Below the pieces are notes generated by a model, which ran no database searches, was not told the DNA's origin, and saw only the letters and a program-made list of their open reading frames with translations. A program made the position numbers and the translations under genes. From the IMG/VR virus record IMGVR_UViG_3300044796_000653, positions 1 to 41,023 of that record: a DNA stretch of 41,023 bases. One strand, given 5' to 3'. Shown one piece after another: positions 7,970 through 14,544 of the stretch. The stretch's first letter is position 1; each line of letters starts with the position of its first letter. Source of the DNA: a virus.

Positions 7970-8338
7970 ATGAGTGTGATTATTTTTGTAAAAAAAGGCG
8001 AAACGCTTTCACCTGCGTTTGTTGATGCCGTGCAAAAAACTTTCAAGCCGAAAGAGATTGTGCAGGGTTTTACGCTCAAACAAAGCCAGTATTTTAACCG
8101 CAATGATGTTGTGCTGGTGACAGACGCGAGCATGGAAAAACTGCGCACGCTGTTAGCGCTGAAAGATTTTTCGATGATGACGAAAGATCAAACCGCTAAC
8201 GCCATCAAGTTTGTGGAACCGAAGCCAGCTGCACCGGCAAAAGCCGCGCAGCAAAACCCGGTACCCAAAAAGGATCCAGCGCCAGATGGCGAGGCAGGCC
8301 AGCAAGACGGCGACAACGCCGACCATGCAAATCAGTAA
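7970..8338 (+). CDS. Small phage protein of unknown function
   Basis: A 122-residue protein with GGAG before the ATG. The N-terminal 85 residues look folded (alternating hydrophobic pattern; VIIFVKKGETLSPAFVDAV). The last 35 are a low-complexity Pro/Ala/Asp/Gln tail, probably disordered. A strong terminator begins 8 bp after the stop, so it closes this early transcription block. No function can be assigned. Confidence 0.65.
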   Translation: MSVIIFVKKGETLSPAFVDAVQKTFKPKEIVQGFTLKQSQYFNRNDVVLVTDASMEKLRTLLALKDFSMMTKDQTANAIKFVEPKPAAPAKAAQQNPVPKKDPAPDGEAGQQDGDNADHANQ

Positions 8339-8345
8339 CACCAGC

Positions 8346-8377
8346 GAAAGCCGCCAGCATGGGGCTTTCTTTTTTTT
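8346..8377 (+). terminator. Rho-independent terminator
   Basis: GAAAGCC (8346-8352) and GGCTTTC (8363-8369) form a 7-bp stem with a 10-nt loop, followed by eight T (8370-8377). Confidence 0.85.
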
Positions 8378-8412
8378 CACATAAAGAGTTATCCGGCAAA
8401 GGGGAAACAAAA

Positions 8413-9024
8413 ATGTTAGATCACATCACCAGCAACCCGTTGTGCTGGCCGCCAGGGTGGAAGCGAACGGCGGCAAATAAGCGCACGCACGCGAAGTTTA
8501 AAAAATACAACTCGGAAATTTCCATCGCAGGAGCCACGCGCTTTGTTTTGCAGGAGCTTCAGCGCATGGGCATCCCGGATTTCAGGGTAATCATTTCCAG
8601 CGATCTGCGTCTGCGCATGGATGGCCTTCCATACTCCAACCAGTCATCACCGGACGATCCAGGCGTTGCAGTCTGGTGGTCGGATGAAAACAGCCATCGC
8701 GTGATAGCACTGGATAAATATTGCCGCATTGCAGACAACCTGCACGCCGTCGGCAAAACCATCGAGGCACTGCGTGGCATCGAGCGCTGGGGTGGCGGCG
8801 AAATCCTTCAACGCACTTTTACCGGCTTCCTTGCGCTGCCCAGCAGTACAGGTACGCCGAGAACGTGGCGGGATGTGCTGGATTACCACGGCGATAACAT
8901 TGAGTACGCAGAGGCAGCATTCCTGAAGGCGCGCAGCGCCAGCCATCCAGACAAAGGCGGCAGCGATCAAGCGTTCGTTGCAGTGCAGCAAGCCTGGGAA
9001 CAGGCGCAAACCGAACTCCAATAA
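8413..9024 (+). CDS. J-domain (DnaJ-like) phage protein
   Basis: A 203-residue protein whose C terminus is a short J-domain: a helix (YAEAAFLKARSAS), the invariant HPDKGGSDQAF loop, then a second helix (FVAVQQAWEQAQTEL). The HPD motif is the part that stimulates DnaK ATPase. The N-terminal 150 residues are not recognised. The ATG at 8413 has AAAGGGG about 8 bases upstream; the frame could extend upstream, but that would overlap the terminator at 8346-8377. It may recruit host DnaK to a phage replication or regulatory complex, as lambda recruits host chaperones. Confidence 0.75.
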   Translation: MLDHITSNPLCWPPGWKRTAANKRTHAKFKKYNSEISIAGATRFVLQELQRMGIPDFRVIISSDLRLRMDGLPYSNQSSPDDPGVAVWWSDENSHRVIALDKYCRIADNLHAVGKTIEALRGIERWGGGEILQRTFTGFLALPSSTGTPRTWRDVLDYHGDNIEYAEAAFLKARSASHPDKGGSDQAFVAVQQAWEQAQTELQ

Positions 9025-9036
9025 CAGGGGAACCGC

Positions 9037-9432
9037 ATGAACACAGAATTGATTTTGCAAATCGGCATCAGCATCCTTTCTGGCAACGCCATCCTGTGGG
9101 CCTACAGCGACGACGTGCGCCTAACGCGCTATGCGCCCATCGTTGGTATGTTGGGGCAGCCATTCTGGTTTGCCAGCGCCTACATGCACGGCCAGTGGGC
9201 TATTGCGCTGTTGTCTGTGTTGTATGCGGTGGCGTGGGGGGCTGGTATCAAGCGGCATTGGTTATCCAATTTGCCAGCGCGGCAGGATCTGGAATCAACC
9301 TTTGTGGTCGGCCATCGCAAGTTTCCGCCTGGCAGCCGGGTTCGCGACGTGCAGGATGCGGTAAACCTGTTGCACAAGGATTATTTGCAGCACAAACACG
9401 CGCTGCGCGAGCGCACCCATGATGATTATTAA
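9037..9432 (+). CDS. Small inner-membrane protein
   Basis: A 131-residue protein with AGGGG before the ATG. The N-terminal 75 residues contain two or three hydrophobic segments (about 5-23, 33-50, 53-70: APIVGMLGQPFWFASAY, WAIALLSVLYAVAWGAG). The rest is a hydrophilic, probably cytoplasmic domain. It is not in the lysis cassette, so a holin role is unlikely. Superinfection exclusion or another membrane-level function is possible but unproven. Confidence 0.65.
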   Translation: MNTELILQIGISILSGNAILWAYSDDVRLTRYAPIVGMLGQPFWFASAYMHGQWAIALLSVLYAVAWGAGIKRHWLSNLPARQDLESTFVVGHRKFPPGSRVRDVQDAVNLLHKDYLQHKHALRERTHDDY

Positions 9433-9568
9433 ACTGCAAAGCGGCCAGTATTTTTACTGGATACCCGACGTGTTCGCACTGCGCGATTTTATGCGCATGG
9501 TGCGGCAAGGCACCGAACCAAACCAGGCGTTTTTGATGGTTTGGCGCGCAACATCAAAACCCAATTGA
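9419..9568 (+). CDS. Small protein, 49 residues
   Basis: An ORF of 49 codons that overlaps the end of the membrane-protein gene by 14 bp, starting with a double ATG (MMIIKLQSGQYFYWIPDVFALRDF). Aromatic-rich and compact, with an uncertain ribosome site. Its fit between two genes and its good codon use suggest it is real. The function is unknown. Confidence 0.5.
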   Translation: MMIIKLQSGQYFYWIPDVFALRDFMRMVRQGTEPNQAFLMVWRATSKPN

Positions 9569-9590
9569 AACAACATCCGGCGAGGATTTT

Positions 9591-9845
9591 ATGAAAAACA
9601 AATTAACAGACTTGAATGACCATCTGTTTGCGCAGCTGGAGCGGCTGAGTGACGAAAGCCTGGAGGGCGAAAAATTCCAGCGCGAGATCGAGCGATCCAA
9701 AGCAATAACAGGGGTAGGCAAAACCATTGTGGAAAATGCACGGCTGGCACTGGATGCACAACGGGCGCTGGCAGGCGATGACGGAAGAATACTACCAGTC
9801 CAGATGCCACAAATGCTGGCGATTTCAGGCGGTAAAAAGCAATGA
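9591..9845 (+). CDS. Small helical phage protein
   Basis: An 84-residue, largely helical and charged protein (LNDHLFAQLERLSDESLEG, then REIERSKAITGVGKTIVENARLAL). GAGG precedes the ATG. Its last codons overlap the ATG of the HNH gene (ATGA), implying translational coupling. Similar small helical proteins are widespread in P2- and Mu-like prophages without a known role. Confidence 0.65.
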   Translation: MKNKLTDLNDHLFAQLERLSDESLEGEKFQREIERSKAITGVGKTIVENARLALDAQRALAGDDGRILPVQMPQMLAISGGKKQ

Positions 9846-10459
9846 ATTACACAAAGGAGCAGCTGCATTTTTTGCGCGCAGGCTACAAAAAAATGCCATG
9901 CCGGGCATTGACCGCCGCATTCAACAAGCGCTTCCGCAAAAAACAATCGGTCGATACCATCAAAGGCACGCTTACGCGCAACGGCTTCCTGTGTGGCCGC
10001 ACAGGCTTATTTGATAAGGGCAACAAGCCGTGGAACACAGGCACAAAAGGTTTGTGCAAGCCAAGCTCCAGTAGTTTTAAAAAAGGCGATACTCCAAAAA
10101 ACCAAAAGCCGTTAGGTCATGAACGGATATGCAGCAAGGATGGATACATCCTGGTGAAGGTTGCGGAACGCAATCCTTACACCCGCCACAAAACCAGGTA
10201 CAGATTCAAACAACATGTGGTGTGGGAACAGCATTATGGCAAAGTTCCAAAAGGCCACGCATTGTTATTTTTGGATGGCAATAAACTGAATTGCAGCATC
10301 AAAAATTTAACCATGATCACGCAAGCAGAAAACCTGCGGTTAAATCAGCTGGGCTACATGAACGCACCTGCGTACATAAAACCATCGTTGCTCGCCATTG
10401 CAAAAGTTCAAGTGAAAACTTTTTCGCTTATGAATGCCCGAAAACAAAAACCCAACTGA
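9842..10459 (+). CDS. HNH endonuclease
   Basis: A 205-residue protein. The N terminus is a small basic DNA-binding segment resembling an HTH (LTAAFNKRFRKKQSVDTIKGTL). The C-terminal part has an HNH_3-like core, with the first His in KQHVVWEQHYG, then GHALLFLDGNKLNCSIKNLTMI with the Asp/Asn pair. In phages these are homing-type or packaging-associated nicking or cutting enzymes. Here it lies in the early accessory block, coupled to the preceding gene by ATGA overlap and far from the terminase genes, so selfish homing or DNA processing fits better than packaging. Confidence 0.8.
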   Translation: MNYTKEQLHFLRAGYKKMPCRALTAAFNKRFRKKQSVDTIKGTLTRNGFLCGRTGLFDKGNKPWNTGTKGLCKPSSSSFKKGDTPKNQKPLGHERICSKDGYILVKVAERNPYTRHKTRYRFKQHVVWEQHYGKVPKGHALLFLDGNKLNCSIKNLTMITQAENLRLNQLGYMNAPAYIKPSLLAIAKVQVKTFSLMNARKQKPN

Positions 10460-10485
10460 AACAACATTTTTTAACCGAGGTAATC

Positions 10486-11055
10486 ATGATAGACGCTGAC
10501 GAACACGGGATTATTTTTTCCGCGCCGATGGTGCGCTTGGTTCTTGCGCGTCAAAAAACACAGACGCGCCGAATTTTCAAATTGCCGAAAGGATGGAATT
10601 GGTACAGCCATAACGATGGCACCATGATCACGCCCGGCAGATCGATTATTGGTGTTGGTGAACTTTCCAGTCCCTATGGTGATGTTGGTGATCGGTTGTG
10701 GGTGCGAGAGACGTTTTGCCTTCCCTTCGCGCGCACAAAGGAGGACGCGGGTGCAATTTATCGCGCCGACAAAGACATTCCAGGATATACATGGAAGTCA
10801 TCGAGACATATGCCGCGCTGGGCATCACGTATCAATCTGGAAATTGTCGGCAAAAAAAGAGTTGAGCGCTTGTGCGATATTTCCTCGGAAGACTGCGAGG
10901 AGGAGATCGGCGATTACAACCCATGTGCGCCAAGCGGAAAGCTCCCTCCAAAATACCGTTTCATGAAAACGTGGCAATCAATCTACGGTGTTGGCTCTTG
11001 GTGTGAAAACCCGTGGGTTCAGGTTGTCGAATTCAAACTGATTTCACCTAAATAA
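10486..11055 (+). CDS. ASCH/PUA-like conserved phage protein
   Basis: A 189-residue member of a widespread prophage family recognisable by FSAPMVRLVLARQKTQTRR at the start, GDRLWVRETF in the middle, MPRWASRI, and a C-terminal NPWVQVVEFKLI strand. The overall pattern matches ASCH-type (PUA-like, RNA-binding-fold) proteins. CCGAGG precedes the ATG at 10486. A longer in-frame extension to 10291 overlaps the HNH gene and is rejected. The biochemical role of the phage family is not established. Confidence 0.75.
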   Translation: MIDADEHGIIFSAPMVRLVLARQKTQTRRIFKLPKGWNWYSHNDGTMITPGRSIIGVGELSSPYGDVGDRLWVRETFCLPFARTKEDAGAIYRADKDIPGYTWKSSRHMPRWASRINLEIVGKKRVERLCDISSEDCEEEIGDYNPCAPSGKLPPKYRFMKTWQSIYGVGSWCENPWVQVVEFKLISPK

Positions 11056-11078
11056 TTTTTCAACCGAGGTAACAACAC

Positions 11079-11270
11079 ATGACAACCAACAGATCAGGCG
11101 CAGCGCCACAACTCAAACCCCTTGTCAAAGCCGTGCGCAGGGTGAACCTGGATTGGAGCACCAGGGCAACGTTTGAAAAGAATCTCCAGCTTGCGGCGCA
11201 GCTGCCGGTGCCCAATAAAACAATGGTGGTTGATCCGGCCTACGTGGCCGAACACATCAAAAAGGTTTAA
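11079..11270 (+). CDS. Small phage protein, 63 residues
   Basis: A 63-codon ORF with CGAGG 9 bases before the ATG and stop 2 bp before the next small ORF. Basic and helical (KPLVKAVRRVNLDWSTRATF), no recognisable domain. It sits directly upstream of the Ash/C4-like locus and would share its transcript. Confidence 0.55.
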   Translation: MTTNRSGAAPQLKPLVKAVRRVNLDWSTRATFEKNLQLAAQLPVPNKTMVVDPAYVAEHIKKV

Positions 11271-11272
11271 CC

Positions 11273-11380
11273 ATGTGCTTGCATTGCGCCTTGTTCCGGG
11301 TTTATGCTCTACCCGCTGTGGCAAAATCCACAGCCGGGATTGGCGTCCCGGATTCAAGCAGGCGCACAAACCGCGCTTAA
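11273..11380 (+). CDS. Ash/Icd-like leader peptide
   Basis: A 35-codon ORF beginning 2 bp after the preceding stop. Residues 10-29 carry the VYALPAVAKSTAGIGVPDSS word typical of the N terminus of phage Ash / Icd-like proteins (P4 and P1 families). The reading frame stops inside the terminator hairpin. The later Ash-type word AGWAGEPQGSPDPV continues in another frame (11304-11519). The protein is therefore either split, or the conservation is mainly at RNA level. In P1 and P4 this locus is translated ahead of, and regulated by, the C4 antisense RNA. Confidence 0.5.
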   Translation: MCLHCALFRVYALPAVAKSTAGIGVPDSSRRTNRA

Positions 11381-11392
11381 AGCGGTTTTTTT
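11369..11392 (+). terminator. Rho-independent terminator inside the Ash-like locus
   Basis: AACCGC (11369-11374) and GCGGTT (11382-11387) form a 6-bp stem with a 7-nt loop, followed by T through 11392. The leader-peptide stop codon lies in the loop, so translation to the stop could affect hairpin formation. Confidence 0.75.
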
Positions 11393-11535
11393 ATGCGCGC
11401 TCGGTAACCGTGTTATGGCGGGCTGGGCAGGGGAGCCGCAAGGCTCGCCGGATCCTGTTTGCCGGTACGCCAACCTTGTCCAGTTCGTCACCCTTGATTG
11501 GCGTCAAGGGGGCGATTAACCCACGAAAACAGGTA
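11393..11535 (+). ncRNA. C4-type regulatory RNA candidate (ash/icd region)
   Basis: This stretch has strong RNA structure. GAGCC-GCAA-GGCTC (11433-11446) is a GNRA-capped hairpin. CCCTTGA (11491-11497) pairs perfectly with TCAAGGG (11504-11510) around a 6-nt loop. The order GCTGGGCAGGGGAGCC, then GGCTCGCCGG, then GCCGGTACGCCAAC resembles the C4 antisense-RNA region of P1/P4-type phages from memory. Processed C4 RNA controls expression of downstream early genes through antisense pairing. The exact RNA ends cannot be set. Confidence 0.5.
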
Positions 11536-11541
11536 ATATTT

Positions 11542-11772
11542 ATGGCAAAACCAACCCCAAGCCTTACCCCCAAAAAACTCCTTGCTGGTGAACTTGCAGG
11601 CCAGGTGGCAACCGTGTGCGAGAAAATCGAGCTGCTGCGCATCCTCATAGATCGCGGCCAGTCTGGCGAAAGCCTGACGCTCAGCTTCAGTGCCACCATA
11701 GGCATGGCCAGCATCCTGCGCGAAATCAAGGATCAGCTGGATGCCGTGGACTCGATCTTGATGGAGTTTTAA
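11542..11772 (+). CDS. Small phage protein downstream of the C4-like RNA
   Basis: A 76-residue protein with AGGTAA before the ATG. Mostly helical (LLAGELAGQVATVCEKIELLRILIDRG; ILREIKDQLDAVDSILMEF), probably a small dimerising regulator, but no family is recognised. The same frame stays open far upstream through the structured region, but those codons look like a by-product of the Ash/C4 sequence. A terminator begins 8 bp after its stop. Confidence 0.6.
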   Translation: MAKPTPSLTPKKLLAGELAGQVATVCEKIELLRILIDRGQSGESLTLSFSATIGMASILREIKDQLDAVDSILMEF

Positions 11773-11780
11773 AAAACACT

Positions 11781-11803
11781 TGCCGCAGGGATGCGGCAGT
11801 TTT
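11781..11803 (+). terminator. Rho-independent terminator
   Basis: TGCCGCA (11781-11787) and TGCGGCA (11792-11798) form a perfect 7-bp stem with a GGGA tetraloop, followed by G and four T. An A-tract upstream gives some bidirectional character. Confidence 0.8.
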
Positions 11804-11829
11804 ATTATCTTTGCAACGGCGAGGAAGTG

Positions 11830-12057
11830 ATGATGATCGAGAATACAAACTATAAAAATGATGTTGTGTTGCCTAGCAGCAAAGACATCATAGAACAATA
11901 CATTGCTATTCCATCTGGTTTCAGTTCGCACGAAAATGAGCTTCATTTGCGCAAGTGCGTTTTTGCTGTATCGGGTACTCATGGCAGCAGGCCACTACCT
12001 GCGTTTAATTGCAGAGTATGCGAATACGAACACAATCAGCTTTACAACAATGATTGA
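11830..12057 (+). CDS. Small protein of unknown function
   Basis: About 75 residues from ATG 11830, with GAGGAAG immediately upstream (a second ATG follows at 11833). Contains two cysteine-bearing segments (LRKCVFAVSGTHGS, FNCRVCEYEHNQ) that could bind a metal. More AT-rich than the preceding genes. No assignment. Confidence 0.45.
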   Translation: MMIENTNYKNDVVLPSSKDIIEQYIAIPSGFSSHENELHLRKCVFAVSGTHGSRPLPAFNCRVCEYEHNQLYNND

Positions 12058-12157
12058 TGTGTTAAAAATACAGGGTGGCGATAGTATGAGTTTCTACGTT
12101 TGTATGATTTGATGGGAATAGAAATGCAAATGCAAAAATTCAACTTTTGAGTAATTT

Positions 12158-12562
12158 ATGGCCGTGTTTAAAGCATTTCTTGTATCTTTTTTCATCGTTA
12201 TTTTTGTTTTGCATTGCGCGCAAGATGGTGACAAAAAACCGATGAGCGAGCAAGATAAAAAGTTTTTTTATGGCGGAACAAAAGCAGAGCGCGATCAAAT
12301 AAAAATCAGCTGCGAGAATATTTTAATAGGCATGGCTAAAGAAAAATTCTATGGAGGCCAGTATGACTGGGTTTATATCAAAACTCCACAGGTCGGCTAT
12401 CTGGCAACCGAGCCAGATGGCGGCGGAAATGTTTATCTTTTTGAAAGCACACAGAAAACCCTAACCAGCCAACCAACAAAGTTTCATTTTTATTGCCAGA
12501 GAATTAACGACCCTAAAAAAGGCTGGCAGGATTTAGATGTAGAAATTAACGAATATCAGTGA
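12158..12562 (+). CDS. Small secreted or membrane-anchored protein
   Basis: A 134-residue protein with a clear N-terminal hydrophobic segment (FKAFLVSFFIVIFVLHC) acting as signal peptide or anchor. The cysteine after VLH resembles a poor lipobox. The rest is a hydrophilic periplasmic-type domain with two cysteines (SCENILIG and FYCQRI) that could form a disulphide. Its location beside the opposite-strand BRCT gene marks it as part of an accessory (moron-like) segment. An envelope or exclusion role is possible but there is no direct evidence. Confidence 0.6.
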   Translation: MAVFKAFLVSFFIVIFVLHCAQDGDKKPMSEQDKKFFYGGTKAERDQIKISCENILIGMAKEKFYGGQYDWVYIKTPQVGYLATEPDGGGNVYLFESTQKTLTSQPTKFHFYCQRINDPKKGWQDLDVEINEYQ

Positions 12563-12575
12563 TCCCAATAATATC

Positions 12576-13508
12576 TCACGCAGGAATTAGTGGTGAGATC
12601 GCAAGCTGCATTACCCAATATTCCTCGGCAATTATTTTTGGTTTTTCGGTAACTAGCCCCTGATGTATTGCGTGTTCTATCTTGCGTCCATGTGTTGGAT
12701 GAATCCAGTCACGCGATGCGCAGGTTCCAACAATCAAATAATCCGTATGCGAGCTTATATCTTTTGAGACAACACCACCGCGCTGCTGTATTGCTTCGGT
12801 AACAACACGTCTGGTTCCATATAAAAACTTTCCGGTTACAACGAAATGGGATTCGAGAAAAATAATTTCATCCGGTAGTTCCGCGCCGATACTAAACGCA
12901 CGGGTTGCCATACCACCAACAGCACCATTCCCGTCAAATCCGCCACCGATAATGGCGTTGATAACATCCAGCAAATCCAGCCGTTCTTCGTTGGTAACAA
13001 TTCCATCGGCAAGTATGGCTTTCAGCCTGTTTGTTATTAAATCCGCAGTCCAGTCGCCGGATAATACTGGTGTTGATTTTAGCCAATCAGAAAGATAATT
13101 TATTTCGGCGTCGTTTAATATTTTGTCGGCTGTCAGGCCATAAAACATACCGAGCAGCGTTTGCATTGCACTTTCGTAGTCACTATCCCCTACATCATCG
13201 TCACGATATTCCAACACGCAATTTATCAACTCTTGCAAATCCTGTATTTGCTCGCTGGTTGCAAATTGTGTTGACAGCACATCATTTAACAATTCGACGA
13301 TATCGACAACATCGGGATCATCAGCGATTTCAGCGCCCTGGTTCTTCAACCAAATATCGAGGCAGAGCAACTCACTATCAACCAGCTTGTTATCTGCAAC
13401 GATGCCGCGCAACAAACCAAGCAGCGTATGAAAATCACGCTCACGCCTGCGCTGGCGGCTAAAGGACGCTGGCGGTTGCCCGTCTCTATCTCGATTACTT
13501 TGGGGCAT
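12576..13508 (-). CDS. TerB-like and BRCT-domain protein (moron)
   Basis: A 310-residue protein read against the surrounding genes. Residues about 24-100 and 105-190 are two related helical units, each with the TerB-like pattern G-x-x-A-D-x-x-x-x-D-x-E-x-x-x-L-x-x-WL (LLRGIVADNKLVDSELLCLD; MFYGLTADKILNDAEINYLS). Residues about 215-305 form a BRCT domain of the NAD-ligase type (HFVVTGKFLYGTRRVVTEAI, GGVVSKDISSHTDYLIVG, SRDWIHPTHGRKIEHA). AAGGGAG precedes the ATG. BRCT modules bind phosphopeptides or DNA ends, so a DNA-transaction or damage-related function is plausible. Orientation and isolation indicate its own transcription unit, perhaps expressed in the lysogen. Confidence 0.75.
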   Translation of the reverse strand: MPQSNRDRDGQPPASFSRQRRRERDFHTLLGLLRGIVADNKLVDSELLCLDIWLKNQGAEIADDPDVVDIVELLNDVLSTQFATSEQIQDLQELINCVLEYRDDDVGDSDYESAMQTLLGMFYGLTADKILNDAEINYLSDWLKSTPVLSGDWTADLITNRLKAILADGIVTNEERLDLLDVINAIIGGGFDGNGAVGGMATRAFSIGAELPDEIIFLESHFVVTGKFLYGTRRVVTEAIQQRGGVVSKDISSHTDYLIVGTCASRDWIHPTHGRKIEHAIHQGLVTEKPKIIAEEYWVMQLAISPLIPA

Positions 13509-13607
13509 ATAACACTCCCTTGTTGGTGGGTGAATGCACGAATGCTAACCGGCACCTGTTTTTATGTCCAGATTTTCATCCATTTTAAAAAGGCGGTGGT
13601 TATGGTG

Positions 13608-13641
13608 TTGACAAATAAAATTAAGTGGTTATAATAACCAC
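13608..13641 (+). promoter_or_regulatory. hicAB promoter with overlapping operator
   Basis: TTGACA (13608-13613) and a perfect TATAAT (13630-13635) with 16-bp spacing. A perfect inverted repeat, GTGGTTAT-A-ATAACCAC (13625-13641), covers the -10 box and ends 1 bp before the hicA ATG. HicB proteins carry a C-terminal DNA-binding domain, so this is the likely autoregulatory operator. Confidence 0.8.
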
Positions 13642-13642
13642 C

Positions 13643-13825
13643 ATGAACAGCAAGCAAATAATCAAGCAACTCGAAGCCGATGGCTGGTATTTAGCTCGCA
13701 CCAAAGGTTCACATCACCAATTCAAGCACCCGGCCAAGCCGGGCTTGGTAACGGTGAAACACCCGTCCGGTGATATTCCGCCGGGCACACTCAACAGCAT
13801 CCGCAAACAAGCGGGCTGGAAATAG
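13643..13825 (+). CDS. hicA: HicA mRNA-interferase toxin
   Basis: A 60-residue HicA toxin with the double-stranded-RNA-binding-like fold. MNSKQIIKQLEADGWYLART leads to the catalytic-histidine motif KGSHHQFKHP, followed by VTVKHP and PPGTLNSIRKQAGW. It cleaves mRNA when not held by HicB. There is no Shine-Dalgarno sequence and the ATG lies about where transcription should start from the TATAAT box, so the toxin would be made from a leaderless or near-leaderless message. HicB follows 9 bp later with a strong ribosome site. This keeps toxin low relative to antitoxin. Confidence 0.93.
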   Translation: MNSKQIIKQLEADGWYLARTKGSHHQFKHPAKPGLVTVKHPSGDIPPGTLNSIRKQAGWK

Positions 13826-13834
13826 GAGGGCACT

Positions 13835-14227
13835 ATGCGTTTCCCAGTCGTTCTGCACGCAGATAAAAAAAACCACTACGGCGTTACCGTGCCGGATCTG
13901 CCCGGCTGTTTCTCTGCGGGCAACAGCGTTGAAGAAGCGCTTGATAGCGCACAAGAGGCCATCGATTTGCACCTGGATGGCTTAACCGAAGATGGTGTCG
14001 ATCTTCCGGTACTGGCCAGCATCGCCCAGCACCAGAAAAACCCGGATTTCAAAGGCGGAACCTGGGCGTTAGTGGATGTCGATGTCTCGAAGTACGACGG
14101 CAAAGCCGAGAAAATCAATATCACGCTGCCGCGCCGCTTGCTGGTAAAAATTGATTCTTACGCAAGCAGCCATCGCTTAACCCGTTCCGGGTTCTTGGCC
14201 GATGCCGCACGCACAGCCATGCGTTAA
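13835..14227 (+). CDS. hicB: HicB antitoxin
   Basis: A 130-residue partner of HicA. The N-terminal half is the partially degraded RNase-H fold (FPVVLHADKKNHYGVTVPDLPGC with FSAGNSVEEALDSAQEAI). The C-terminal third is a ribbon-helix-helix-type DNA-binding domain (KINITLPRRLLVKIDSYASS). AGGAGG is ideally spaced before the ATG. It neutralises HicA and should repress the promoter at 13608-13641. It ends in a 4-bp overlap with the converging ogr-like gene. Confidence 0.93.
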   Translation: MRFPVVLHADKKNHYGVTVPDLPGCFSAGNSVEEALDSAQEAIDLHLDGLTEDGVDLPVLASIAQHQKNPDFKGGTWALVDVDVSKYDGKAEKINITLPRRLLVKIDSYASSHRLTRSGFLADAARTAMR

Positions 14228-14484
14228 TGCCTGCTGCCGTGTTGTAAGGTAGCAAACAGTTCTTTCTGCTCCAGCGCAGGCAGGTTGCGGATGGTGCTCA
14301 GGATCAACTGCTTGGTTTGGCTGGCTGGTGGGTTCAGGGTGTGGCTGAATGCCAGCGTGGCCACCCAGGTGTGGCCACAGTGAACGTTCAGGCATTGGCA
14401 GTACAGATCCGCAATATCCTGGTTGATCTCCTTGCGCGAGCCTATCCTGCCCACGCTGCCGCACTTGTTGCACGTAACACGCAT
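14224..14484 (-). CDS. ogr: Ogr/Delta-family late transcription activator
   Basis: An 86-residue zinc-binding activator of phage late promoters. It shows the Ogr/Delta cysteine pattern CNKCGSVGRIGSRKE then CQCLNVHCGHTW, plus the conserved SHTLNPP stretch, which matches the P2 Ogr layout (C-x2-C, about 22-24 residues, C-x4-C). GGGGAAG precedes the start. It lies directly before the portal gene on the same strand. In P2 relatives Ogr recruits RNA polymerase to all late operons; here it presumably activates the portal/terminase and capsid transcripts. Confidence 0.85.
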   Translation of the reverse strand: MRVTCNKCGSVGRIGSRKEINQDIADLYCQCLNVHCGHTWVATLAFSHTLNPPASQTKQLILSTIRNLPALEQKELFATLQHGSRH

Positions 14485-14544
14485 TGTTTTGCTTCCCCGG
14501 TCGCCTGCGTGATTTTAGCAGAGCTACGCGACAGCGGGTAATTT

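Noticed and set aside
11173-11772. 199-codon ORF covering the whole Ash/C4-like locus
   Set aside because: It runs through a terminator hairpin and structured RNA, and its first third is a shadow of another small gene; only the ATG at 11542 has a plausible ribosome site.
11903-12112. 69-codon ORF overlapping the small gene at 11830-12057
   Set aside because: No ribosome site; overlaps a better-supported frame.
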